The notes under the pieces were generated by a model. It made no database searches, was not told the origin of the DNA, and saw only the letters and a list, made by a program, of their open reading frames with translations. From positions 49,581,523 through 49,645,522 of the forward strand of contig OX381717.1 in NCBI GenBank assembly GCA_947462335.1: a stretch of DNA of 64,000 nt. Reading direction: 5' to 3'. A program made the translations under genes and the position numbers. The stretch comes from Harmothoe impar (Eukaryota; Annelida; Polychaeta; Phyllodocida; Polynoidae). Below, piece after piece: positions 23,564-35,600 of the stretch (its first letter is position 1; each line of letters opens with the position of its first letter).

Positions 23564-24751
23564 GTAAGTGTCTAACCACACAATGTGATAAGAATCAGGT
23601 GAAAACAGTAGAGCTCAATCTCTCTCCATGTTTAAAGGGGAAGAAATCGTTGGTGTACATACAAGTTGAACTCCTGCTGAGTTCTCTCAGCAGGTCTTAT
23701 ACGACATACACACAGAGGTGCTAATTTTTATTGCCCCACAGGAGGTCCTGTTTGAAGTTGGGGCTGCTAGGAGTCATTAGGGTTGGGGTGGTGGTGGGAG
23801 CAGCTCCATAAACTCACCAACATCCAGACAGTAGAGGGGGTGTTTCTATTAAGGGAACAGCCAGATTTCAAAATTATGACAGTTGGGAAAATGAATAAAC
23901 TGAATTTTAGAATGTTTTACTTGAGGAATATATTTAGATTTTATCTAGATATATAGATCAGGTGTTCCCACAGATGTCATGCCTTTTCTAGGAATAAATA
24001 TTCATTAATGACATAGATATTCAGGATAACTTGAAATGTTGACCAGAGCTCTTTACCCTACCATTTATGAGACCCCCTGTGGGTTCACAAGCTCTTGTAT
24101 GAGCAGCAGCAGGACAAGGCCACAAAGTAAAACAGAGTTCTAGGAAACTCTGATGAGGAACAACCAAGCCGGCCAAGTTGCACAGCAAGACCGAGTCCCC
24201 GAGTAGAAGAACCAATGGGTTTATATACCGGGGATTATATAATTCCACTTCATAACTCGTAAACACTTGAGTTCCCAAGGAATTCCAGGTAACCTGAAAC
24301 CGGTTTCCCCCGCGCCGACGCGGCACCCGAACAAGTTCGGGTCACACGTGGCGGTCCCGGCTCGGTGCATATCACCAGGTCGCACTCAACCAATTCTCAA
24401 GGACCGGGTTATGTAATCTACATACCGGACATACAGACAGGAGTGCGGCCCGGGTACACCACAACAAACAACCAAACAAGTCAATCCAGTTCTATAGAAA
24501 TAGTACAGCATCCCACTACATAATGTAGTACTTCTTCTGTGAAATGTTTGTGCAGTTATATAAGAATGGCTGCCTTCTACATCTTACAGATGTGTTGCAT
24601 TCAGGCTCTGTACTTGTCCTCTAAGTTCCTATTCTCCAGTTACATATCTGCTGCTCAATGGCTGACTTTCCAGTTCCTCAACTTATCTCATCTTCTCCAA
24701 CCTTCTGCCCCCTTATCCTGATATGCTAACTTCCCATCATTCTATTTCCAG
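23564..24751. other. intron linking BRCT and repeat exons; possible LTR-like insert
   Basis: This 1.2-kb interval separates the microcephalin-like exons from the repeat exon. The segment about 24030-24500 has a different, GC-richer composition and, on the minus strand, a TATATAAACCC at about 24213-24223 and CGGGTGCCGCG-type text. It could be a solo LTR or other insertion, but I could not find a convincing target duplication. If it supplied a promoter it would point away from the downstream exons. Confidence 0.35.
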
Positions 24752-25825
24752 GCAATGCCTTGTGATCACACTTATAGCTATCAGCGTGCCGAGGCAGGTA
24801 CGCCCACCCACCAGCGTGCCGAGCCAGGTACGCCAACTCACCAGCGTGCCAAGCCAGATCAGTCCACCCACCAGACTGCTGAGCCAGGTATGCCAACTCA
24901 TCAGCGTGCCAAGCCAGATCAGTCCACCCACCAGACTGCCGGGCCAGGTACGCCCACTCACCAGCATGCCAAGCCAGCTCAGTCCACCCCCCAGCGTGCT
25001 GAGCCAGGTACACCCACCCAGCAGCATGCTGAGCCAGGTACCCCCACCCAGCAGTGTGCTGAGCCAGGTACGCCCACCCACCAGACTGCCGAGCCAGGTA
25101 CGCCCACTCACCAGCATGCCAAGCCAGCTCAGTCCACCCCCCAGCGTGCTGAGCCAGGTACACCCACCCAGCAGCATGCTAAGCCGGGTACCCCCACCCA
25201 GCAGCGTGCTGAGCCAGGTACGCCCACCCAGCAGCGTGCTGAGCCAGGTACGCCCACCCAGCAGCATGCTGAGCCAGGTACGCCCACCCAGCAGCGTGCT
25301 GAGCCAGGTACGCCCACCCACCAGACTGCCGAGCCAGGTACGCCCACTCACCAGCATGCCAAGCCAGCTCAGTCCACCCCCCAGCGTGCTGAGCCAGGTA
25401 CACCCACCCAGCAGCATGCTAAGCCGGGTACCCCCACCCAGCAGCGTGCTGAGCCAGGTACGCCCACCCAGCAGCGTGCTGAGCCAGGTACGCCCACCCA
25501 GCAGCGTGCTGAGCCAGGTACGCCCACCAAGCAGCGTGCTGAGCCAGGTACGCCCACCCACCAGACTGCCGAGCCAGGTACGCCCACTCACCAGCATGCC
25601 AAGCCAGCTCAGTCCACCCCCCAGCGTGCTGAGCCAGGTACACCCACCCAGCAGCATGCTAAGCCGGGTACCCCCACCCAGCAGCGTGCTGAGCCAGGTA
25701 CGCCCACCCACCAGACTGCTGAGCCAGGTACGCCCACCCACCAGACTGCTGAGGCAGGTACGCCCACTCACCAGCATGCCAAGCCAGCTCAGTCCACCCA
25801 ACACCGTTCCGAGCCAGAATTCAAG
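24752..25825 (+). CDS. 358-codon minisatellite exon encoding decapeptide repeats
   Basis: One exon (acceptor CTATTTCCAG, donor AAGGTAAAA), phase 0 at both ends. It encodes about 34 copies of a 10-residue unit, consensus EPGTPTQQRA with variants KPAQSTPQRA and EPGTPTHQTA. The 30-bp DNA unit is arranged in a higher-order 240-bp block (eight units) present about three times between 25080 and 25680. The product would be an extended, Pro/Thr/Gln-rich, probably disordered linker between the BRCT module and the zinc/transposase modules. Open frames on other strands and frames here are by-products of the 30-bp periodicity. The frame chosen is the one that joins in phase to both neighbours. Confidence 0.7.
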
Positions 25826-26097
25826 GTAAAAAGACACTTCAAATGTTTGCCCACCTCTTCAACCCAGCCAGCTCTGTACCCTAATAGCTGTACGCACCTT
25901 GTTGAAATGTTGGTCTACCCAAATACACCATCCTCTGTCGCCATGTTGTTATAAATAGATCACTTCCCTACTATGGCATATTGTTTAGTGGGGTATGTCG
26001 GGACATCCTCTGAGATAATATAAAAACACAAAATGTAAAATTCCTAGCCCTAAATCCTGGTACTAATTCCTTGTTATTCTATTATATTGACTTTTAG

Positions 26098-29000
26098 AGT
26101 GCCATACAGCCTGGTGAAGTCACCTATGTCCACACACTGGCCGAGCTAGAGGACTGCATTGAAGAATTTGAGGTGGAAAATGATCTGCAGTTCATCAGGC
26201 ATGTGTCACGTGCAGATTTTGGACAAGCTACAATAGCAGGTAAATCTTTCCCATCCGTCTTTATCTCATATGCGCATATCAATGGTGTAGTTACGCCAGT
26301 GAAACACAACAATATATTGAATTTGGCTATCACCAATAGGTCCAGGCAGCGGTTGGGGGGCGGAAGATTTTGCCGCCTGTGTTCTGTGTCTCAATGCATG
26401 CCTTTGAATGACCTCTTAAAATCTTCTGGCTACTTTTCACCCTTTTTTAACATAGGTTTTTCCTTTGGTTTTTATATATATATACACATATCATTTTATG
26501 CAATATGTTACATCATGTTGAATCTTTCTTCCTTCTCCCCAGATGTCCGGAATAAATGCCTCAAGCAGAAACGTTCCATCTACTGGTGTGATCCCCAACC
26601 CAGCAGCAACACTCTCATCCCTCAGAGCAGGCAACCATTTGTTATAATGGAGGAGCCACTTCAACTAAAGTGTGTATATGGACCCGACAAGCATGCTAAA
26701 GATAAGAGGGATCGCGATCAGGTTAGTTTACAAATTCCCTATGTAACAACCAATGCAGTCTTATCGAAATTGACATTCACCCAGACATTTACCCCTTAAC
26801 GTTTCTCTTAGAACTGAACATTTCTCTGACCACAGATGACATGCTACTTCATTCAAATCACATAGATATACAAGGAGAAGGACTATATTGGAAATATAAT
26901 CCACACACATTGTCTGCAACGTGTGTTATCAACACCCATCCGAAGTATTTATGGTGTAGTATTGATGGTGAGAGGGAAGACTGACTTTCCCTGCAATGAT
27001 CATTTAATATGTTATTCACCTTTATTAGGTAAAAGCTGGAGAGCGCTACTTGCATGAGCAACGCCTGAAGGAGGAAAGGGCTAAATGTCCACAGGCTCCA
27101 TTCAAGAAGCGGCCATTCAATAAGAAGAAGCCAGATAAGCGTCAGTCAAGAAAGGAAAAGAAACAGGCAGACAAGGCGAAGAGGAAGGCAGCTAAAGAAA
27201 AACTTCCCCATCGTGACTCTGATCGACGAACAAAGAAGGCCGGTTGTGAGGCATCTATTACTGTCCGCCATGTCATCTGCTTCCCTGAAATAGATGTAAG
27301 TACATTCTCCTGTACTTGTGACTCAGGTTTCCTGAATGAATAACTTCAGCAGGGCTGCATAAATACACACTGCAGATCTACCATTTCCAAAAAGTCACTT
27401 ATCATGTAATAATGCCTTTTAATTATATGTTCATGTCAATAACATTGTAATATAGCTCAGGGATCTCTAATTTTCTTCTTCTCCTTTACTATCTACTAAG
27501 CGATCATATACAAATAATGAGTTACGATTTGGGGTAATGCTTATTTTGGGAATATTGACACATTGACCCCTTATTTTTTGAATGGCAACTGCAGTATAAG
27601 AGCTCACATCTTTTCACAGATTACTGATGTGCTACTTTTTGAACATGGATTGTAATATCCTAGCAGTAAAAAATATTTTTATCATACCTTACATATAGAT
27701 ACCCTTTAAGGATGTGTCAAACCGCAAAAAACAGAGTGCGGCACTTAAGGAACGCCTAAACCAGGGAAAGGATGTTGAATGGCAGCAACGATTTTATTTC
27801 CGCTTCCCAACACTTCAGGAGCATAATGAGCACATCAAGGGCCCTGTGAGTGTCAGATTTTCACACTATTCCATTACTTTCCATCCTCTAATAGAAGTAA
27901 GAGAGTGCGCCTTAAGTGGTTTTGTCTATACACTTGATCAGTCATAGCATAGATGCGATCAACCATACATGCGATCACTGCTAAATTAGGTAAGCAGTAT
28001 TTCAAGATCTCAAGACCTGCCAGAGAGAAAAATTAAGGAGTTAATTCAAACTAGACTTATGCTAAGGGTATCGGAAATTGCCCAACAGTAAAGCTGTATG
28101 TTGGGGTTGGTGCGAAATCTTTATCTGTTCCCTGATATTGTTATTAGTAGTATTACTAAGTCTTCTAATTTCAGCTTGCTGGCCGTGCTCACACAATGGC
28201 ACCTGCAATAAAACAACGCATCATTGAAATGTGCACTAATGGGATGCCAGATGTTACTACAATCCAAAAAGCTATCGAATTCTTCGTAGTTAATGAGCTT
28301 TTTAAGGGAAGAACACCGCCAAGTAAGACGAACCGCAGGTATTGGCCCAAGGAAAGGGATATCTACAATCAGTGTTACACGTAAGTATTTGATGTTCACC
28401 TGGGTCAATTAAATACTGCCTATTCTGATTTCAGTCAGAGATGAAATGTCATTTTAAATGATTTTTATTAAGGTATATCCAGTATGATATGTAAATACAT
28501 ACAACTAGAGTCTGGGCTACGGCTAAAATACCGATCTGCCACCCAGTCCTTAGCACACAGGTGAGTCAGAGTGGAACGGTAGGAGTAGTCACATCATGTG
28601 GAATGTCTTGTATAGGGAGTGGTAACAGTCAAACAGGTCTGCGCCAGTGCTCACATGGAATAGTCTTTTATCTCTATGTCTTGCATAGGCTAAAATAGGA
28701 TTAAGACTATGTGAGGTATACAAAATGCCAAGGCACTTGGTTCAGTCTATCCGCTCTTGAAACCATATACTCACATATTACATCTATAAAACCTGTAATT
28801 CTCTGTTTAATTGGTACCTTCTACAGGGCCACTCGCCGTTTAAGGACAACAGATAAAGATCTCGATCATCTAAAGGAAGATCTTGACTCCTGGGTTAAGG
28901 AGGATGGGGAGAGAAAATATTTGTTGAAATATGCACACAAGCCCACCCAATGTACTGAAGATGCCATCGATGATGAAGACGTCAAATTTCTGTTAGTGCT

Positions 29001-32000
29001 GCAAACCCCCGAGCAGCGGCGGCTGCTCAGACGGTATGGTAACGATGTCATTTTGATGGATGCGACCCATAAGACGACTCGATATCATTTACCATTATTT
29101 TTTATAGCGGTGCCCACAAATGGCCCTTATATGGTGGTAGCATCATTCATCCCCACTGACGAGAGTGCAGATTCCATCATAGAGGCTATCGAGCAGATAA
29201 AGGAGTGGAACGATGACTTCCAGTGGGAGCCGCGAGATGTTATAACCGACAATGATTCAGCCGAGATTGAGGCCATAAAAATATGCTTCCCAGGTCAGTA
29301 CAGTATACAGGAATTGTGTGTTTCAGTGCGCATGCGCTTATAAGTATCAACTCACTTTTCTGACCTAAAATAAACCGGCCAGCCATGATAATGCCTTTCT
29401 AATTGTTAGATAATGAAGCAATGGACCATTAGTGAAACTTTCTAATACTCTAATTACAGCCATCTTTATAATATACCAGGCCCTTCGGGGTCTGGGATTG
29501 TGGTGGGGTGTCGACTTAGGCCTATAGTGCTTGATTATAACCACCACCCCCCCTCCGGTGCACCAAACATGGGAAGTTGATAGGGCGGGCGTCCCTGCAC
29601 CGATCCCTCTGCATTCCACGCGGCAAGGGACAGGCCTGCGTTTCTGTGACCCATACAGTGCTCCGCTACATCACCCAGGAATCAAAATATTAATTGAAGT
29701 AGAATTAAGAAGAAAAAACGAGTTAACTTTGAAAAAAAATAAATAGATTCATCTAGCCTCTTTTGGTTTATCTGTTCCTGCCAAGCACTCGGGGCTTATT
29801 CAATGGGGTGTTTCGCTGGTGCCAACTAATGTTGTTTTATATAGGGGAATCATACTGATGTACATGTGGCCTCCGTTTTTTGGGGAAAGTGCCCTGGGTA
29901 AGATCCCAGGACAATATGCATGTATGTATTGCACTCCACCTGATAAAGCTCAGGGATCATAGCATTCCACTCGGTTATATTCCTTGATATTTCTAATTCA
30001 GGCGCATCACATCGCCTGTGCGAGTTCCACCGCAAGAAATCATGGGACAGATGGATGTGTAGAGGGGAAAACAAAATCCCTAAGGCGCACCATACCGACC
30101 TGCAAGAACTGATGGAGAATGTTGCCAGTGCGCCAACGCATGCACATGTTGAAGCTGCGAAAGAGAAATTCCGCCAGTCGAACCTTTGCACAAATGCATT
30201 ATTCACATACTTTGAAGTTCACTGGTATTCGAAGAAAGAGGTGGATAATATAATCTTTATAATTGATGAATCTTTTTACCTTGCCATTTTGAAAAATAAA
30301 AGGCATGATGCATAATGAATGTAGAACTGGTGAGTTACTTAACGGGGCTGCATTCATACATCATGACAACAACCGACATCATGCATTAAGACACTCTGTC
30401 TCCGGATAAACTCTGAATGGTTAATTGCGGAATTTGATATCTCTCTCCACTCAGGTGATGATAAGTACTAGCACGGTTCGCCTCTCTACCAGCCATTTAA
30501 TTATATCTTTAGCAGAGGTTATATTGATGAGGGCCAATTTGAATGGGGCATTATCATCATACGGCTTATTCTGTTGAGGATTCATCACCTGAATGCCAAT
30601 AGCAATTGCTTACAAATGTTCAGCAGATTTTTGTTGACAACATAAGAGCATGTGATCAAATGCCGTTATTATTTTTATAAATAATTCTCATGTTAATTGT
30701 GCTTAACAGATGTGGTGTGTGGCATACGCTAATGACTACCAGAAGTTTGTAAATACTACAAACGGTGTTGAACGACAGAATAGATTACTTAAATATAAGT
30801 ACCTCAAGAACAAAGTCGCGCACTCCAACATTAGTAACCTGGTTCGGACACTTTTGGATGAGATGTTTCCTGCTCGATTGCAGAAGTAAGTACATAGTCC
30901 TATACTTTTTTCTATACATATACATTTCCTTGTTACACACAAGGTCATTAACTTATGTTTTATCTAGAACATTATGGTTATACATAACATATAACCTTGT
31001 TAAGTTTAACTTTCAGTTGTATTCACATGAATATAGAGGGGAGGTAGACACCTGTTATATGTAATGTATGGCATATTACATTTCAGGTATATTGACATGA
31101 ATCTTGAGGCAATGTCGATATTCAAGCCATATCCTACAACACTTGATCAGTTCCTCCACAATCGACCCGAGTACTTCAGAGAGCATTTGAAAGAAAAGTA
31201 TGATTATTCAGGGTAGTCTGGTCTGCCTGGAAAGGCTCCACCAAACTTTAAAGTACTGTAATTTCTCATATATATAAATCCCATATAAGCCGCCCCCAAA
31301 AGTAGAAGAATCATATAAGTCAATCAAGGCATCTGGTTATGGCTCATTCGGTAGTCTAGTATACTTCTAAAAACTTGCATATAAGCTGACCCCTGAATTT
31401 GGGCTATGCAATAATTAATGGTACCCATAAATCAACTACAATTAACTACAATCGAAACTGTGGGTCAATTATATGTGATAAATAGCAGTGTCAGGCATGC
31501 TGAGCCCTGATTATGATCTCACGTCTCTATAAGTATATGCATTCTCCTACATTAAGGATGAAGTTTGCTGATCGCATGCTTCAGAGTGAGAATTTTCCTC
31601 GGCCCGAGATAGACGATAATGGACTGGGTATGGTACGAAGTGAATCCAATCCGCGTGATGACCATTTCCTGTTCTTCGGCAACCAGGACACCCACCCCAG
31701 TTGTACCTGCAGAGATTGGCAGAAATATAGAATGCCGTGCAAACATTTCTGTTGCATATTCAAAACGTGAGTACAATATAGGTGTTATTTGAATTAACAC
31801 CTGAGGTGAGATAGCTGTTGGGAACCTATCCAGTTGCACTGCAGGGGACCTAAAATGGGTCGTTTTGTATACCATTTTTCATCTGCTGTGTTCTACTTCT
31901 GTTATTGGAACTGTGTGCAAAAGGTGCACATTCTCCCGCCACTAGTTTGAATTGTGCTTCATTAGGGCATTTACATTTGCGTTTTTCAGACATGAGGATT

Positions 32001-32412
32001 GGCAGTTTTTAGACATGTGTAATCTGTCCGTTCTACAGTGTCGATGAAGAATCTGTACTATCATTCAAGCAGCATCGACCAAACCCATGGACTAGATCAA
32101 CCAATGTGACCAACATGTCAGTAGGCATAAATGAAATGCGAAAACCAAATAGCAAGAAAAGAAAGCAAAAGCTTATCCCACCAACCCGCATCACATCTCA
32201 GGCCACCATGGCAGTGGATGCGATGAAACGACTTACTGACTTTGTCTACACGACTCCAAATGCAGATCATATCTCAATGCTCAGCAAAATAGTTCAAGCA
32301 GCAGAGGCTGAATTTTTGCCTACACTCCCTTGTGCAAACGGCCTCCCACTTGAGCCTAGCCCCAAACGGCGAAGACTAGATGAAGATATCCGACGGGAGT
32401 CAATGAGCATAG
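26098..32412 (+). CDS. CaRF-like / MULE transposase / SWIM zinc-finger module
   Basis: Eleven exons: 26098-26239, 26543-26721, 27029-27295, 27699-27845, 28175-28380, 28827-29293, 30002-30240, 30710-30885, 31087-31197, 31557-31766 and 32039-32412. All are GT-AG with matching phases. A Lys/Arg-rich segment precedes CEASITVRHVICFPEI and RRYWPKERDIYNQ, which resemble the DNA-binding region of calcium-responsive transcription factor (CaRF)-type proteins. Then comes a MULE DDE domain with all three acidic residues: VILMDATHKT, ITDNDSAE and NGVERQNRLLK. The family's CxxH (CEFH) lies between the second and third. A SWIM zinc finger follows (CTCRDWQKYRMPCKH), then two nuclear-localisation-type clusters (KKRKQK, PKRRRLDED). 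In MULE elements this domain cuts and joins DNA; here the many introns suggest a resident gene rather than a young transposon. It continues in phase into the protease exons. Confidence 0.85.
31257..31420. repeat. relic of the TATAAGCCGC MITE family
   Basis: TACTGTAATTTCTCATATAT, then ATATAAGCCGCCCCC and CATATAAGCTGACCCC, is a decayed relative of the element at 56496-56721. It lies within an intron of the MULE gene. Confidence 0.5.
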
Positions 32413-32685
32413 GTCAATTGATAATATGCTTTGTTTAATTCCACTTTCTGTTGTTATTGGCATTTGTTTGTTTCATGTTGGTTGCATGTTTCCTCATAGT
32501 TTCCCTGCATATCAATGTTGTGGTGTTGTTATCATATACATGTGTCACCCAGGAAGTGAATTTGTATGGTATGATTTGCTTCTCACTCACTTCAATGTCT
32601 TCACTCCAACAGAACAGATTGTAATTTCTATTAAACCCTGACTAGATAAAATTATATCCAGCACAATTATGCCTTATGTATATAG

Positions 32686-35600
32686 ATGGAACAACTTACC
32701 ATGGTCTACAGAATGGTGACAACCGATGCTTTGCGATATCAGTGCTACAGTGTCTCAGAGCATGCTCGGAACTAAAGGAACAACTGTCATTGGATCATGA
32801 AACACAATGTAAGTTTGACTATCCATGTGCAAGTGTTTCCAGTTCAGTCAAACAGTTTTTATCACATAGCAGTCTGTTTTCTCCATTATGGGTAATCCAG
32901 GGAAGCGTTACTTCTTGTGTTGTAATCGTATGGGGTTTATTGTGACTTAGACTTGTTATGCATGTCTCTAGAAAGTCATTTAATAGAGGAAAATGTGAGA
33001 ATGAATTATTTTGTTTCCATTTAGAAAAGAGCTATGGCCCAACTAGTAAAGAAGATGCTATCCGTCATCCGGCTAAATGGATGTGGGGGTGAATATTTAC
33101 TGTGACAGTTATTATGAAAACCTTTTTTGGCCTTCCATAGTAATACGGCGTAGGGACAGTATCCTTAGGGTTGTTGTGTTTGTAGTTATGTAGATCTTGA
33201 AGGATACAATCATGGTTCTAACCTTTTTCCATAGTGAGTGTCACAGTAAATGATTGCCCCCACATCCATTTAGCCAGATTACGGACAGACTTAACCCACT
33301 AGTAACACAGTTAGTGTCTTCCCCTGGTGGTATGAGGGCTATATATTCAATTCTAGCCATGACACTTTCTATTCCAGGTGCAGAACATTGTCTCTCCTGT
33401 GATCTAAAGGAGTTTCTGCACAACGAATCAAATTCTGCAGACAGAATCATGCAACATATGCATGGTGAGTAAAGACAAATACAACTACACTACACCTTCC
33501 CTGCATGTCTATCCGTTTTTCAGCACCTGATATTCTATTATCCATAACCGGAACATTTGAACGCTACTGCTAGCTCAATCCTACCTCAGTTACTCTAGTA
33601 TGTGTGCCCTGGGTTACATAGCCATTACAATATCTATATTGCCTGTTCTCTTTGTCATATTCCAAGAAATCTGGCCAGAATACACCCCTAACAGCCAACA
33701 GTGTGCTGCTGAATACATGATGAGGATGGCTGAGAAAATACGTGGAACGTGTGTATACTCCCTTACAATTTTCAAACATAGCAACGAAAGATCATTCCAT
33801 CAAATAAACAACAAAAATATTATCAAACGAATGAAAGTTTAAACATGAAAAATTGGTCACTAAAATTCCATGTGTTGTGTCTTGTGCAATAAACATATTT
33901 TTAACATTTCAAATGGGGAAATATAAGCTATATCTTCCCTTCAGACATGGTGAATACCCTATGAAGAAGGTATTCAGTTCAAACTACAGAAGTGCAGGTA
34001 AGTGTGTGAATGACTGATGATAAAAGAAATATATATATATATTCCAGGCCAAACAGAAATGGCCAATGTTTTACTGTGGAACACAAACTAACTTTCTTTT
34101 GTATGTGTTATTTATTCTGGAGGTAAGAGAAAGGGTCCTGGGGATCCTGTTTGCATTGGGCTCCACATGAACAACCTGTGAATAAGAAGGGCAAGGAATG
34201 TAGGTCCGATTAAACCAAAGACAGTGCTATAGTTCACTATGTATGCTTAGAAGTTATATAGTATGCTTGGGGGTTAAACTAATGGATCAATCGATATATT
34301 CTGTTGCAGTAAAATGTGGGCGTGCTGATTGTGGGGCTGAAGGCCGTAAGAGGATAATTCCATATGTCTGCTGTTCTGTACCAAGGGTATGTACAGCATT
34401 CATGTATCATGAAATGTGTTTTCTTGCAGCATATTCATGCAGATACTTGCATTAATATTTATTGATGTCTCTTCCTTTAAATGAATCTATAAAGTTATAT
34501 GTACCACTAACATTTACTACCTAGCTATGACAAACATGTACATCATAGGCAGGCCTTACCCAAAGTTCAGGGACATGCTTGATACCTTGACTAAGCAGGT
34601 GACACCTTCAAGAAGATATTTGCTATCTCATTTCGAAATGCCTTTCCCTTGTAGATGGATGTCATTTCATCAGGGATAAATCATACACTTGCACAGTCTA
34701 ATGTTCCAAAGTATAGGTGTACAAGGTAAAGTATCTATAACAATGGGTTAAGTTGTGTGCCTTCCATCTAACAGCGTAAAATCAATCCATAATCATGACA
34801 AGCTTTATGTAACTTCATCGGGAAATTCTCAAGTAATAAATGTTAGCTTTATGGTATAACAGTTTCTTAATAACAACGATTATTTGTATACTTTCTATTT
34901 ATTACTGCTCAATTTGATATATTTTTCGTTTCCTATCTGGGCACTCCTTCAATGTTCAGCTGCCAGCATGTGTCTGAAGGGACGAAAGATACAGAACGGA
35001 CCAACGCTCCTCCCTGTGTCATCATTCACATTAACCGGTACATCCTTCATTTTTCTCGGGGATATATACCAATTGGTTTGCTATACATTCTTGATATACT
35101 TATGCACTGTGATTCTCAGTTGAACATATAATGAAAACGTGTGCAAGCTAAAAAAGAATTCCAGGCAATGTGTACTTTTCATCCTTTTAGGGCCAAAGAG
35201 GATGGAAGCAAGGACTACCAAAAAATGGAGTTTGGACAAGATATGCTGATCCCATACTTCACTGGTTTCTGCCCATATACACTGTTTGCCACGGTCAACC
35301 ATATCGGAACTTCTGCTGGTGTGGGGCACTTTGTGGCGAATGTAAAACGAGGCGATACATGGCTCCATTGTGATGACCGATATGTAAGTATAACAGGGGA
35401 AGCCTAATTTTGTTGTCCTACCCCAATATATGTATACTTTTAATCACACTTTTTTCCTTGCTTCCTACAACTTGACAGATCTCCAAAACGACCTTGCACC
35501 GTGTGGAACAGTCAAATAAAACTGGGTACTTGCTGTTCTTCAGGAAAGGTATATATATACCCAAACTCCTTGTCTAATATATAGATATGTTATTCTTACT

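Noticed and set aside
24030..24500. Solo LTR or independent promoter for the downstream MULE gene
   Set aside because: A TATA-like motif exists but on the opposite strand, and no matching target-site duplication or TG...CA boundary was convincing; kept only as a low-confidence remark.
24726..25837. Long open frames on both strands over the 30-bp repeat (for example Gly/Leu/Trp-rich minus-strand frames)
   Set aside because: A 30-bp repeat without stops is open in several frames. Only the plus frame beginning at 24752 joins in phase with flanking exons.
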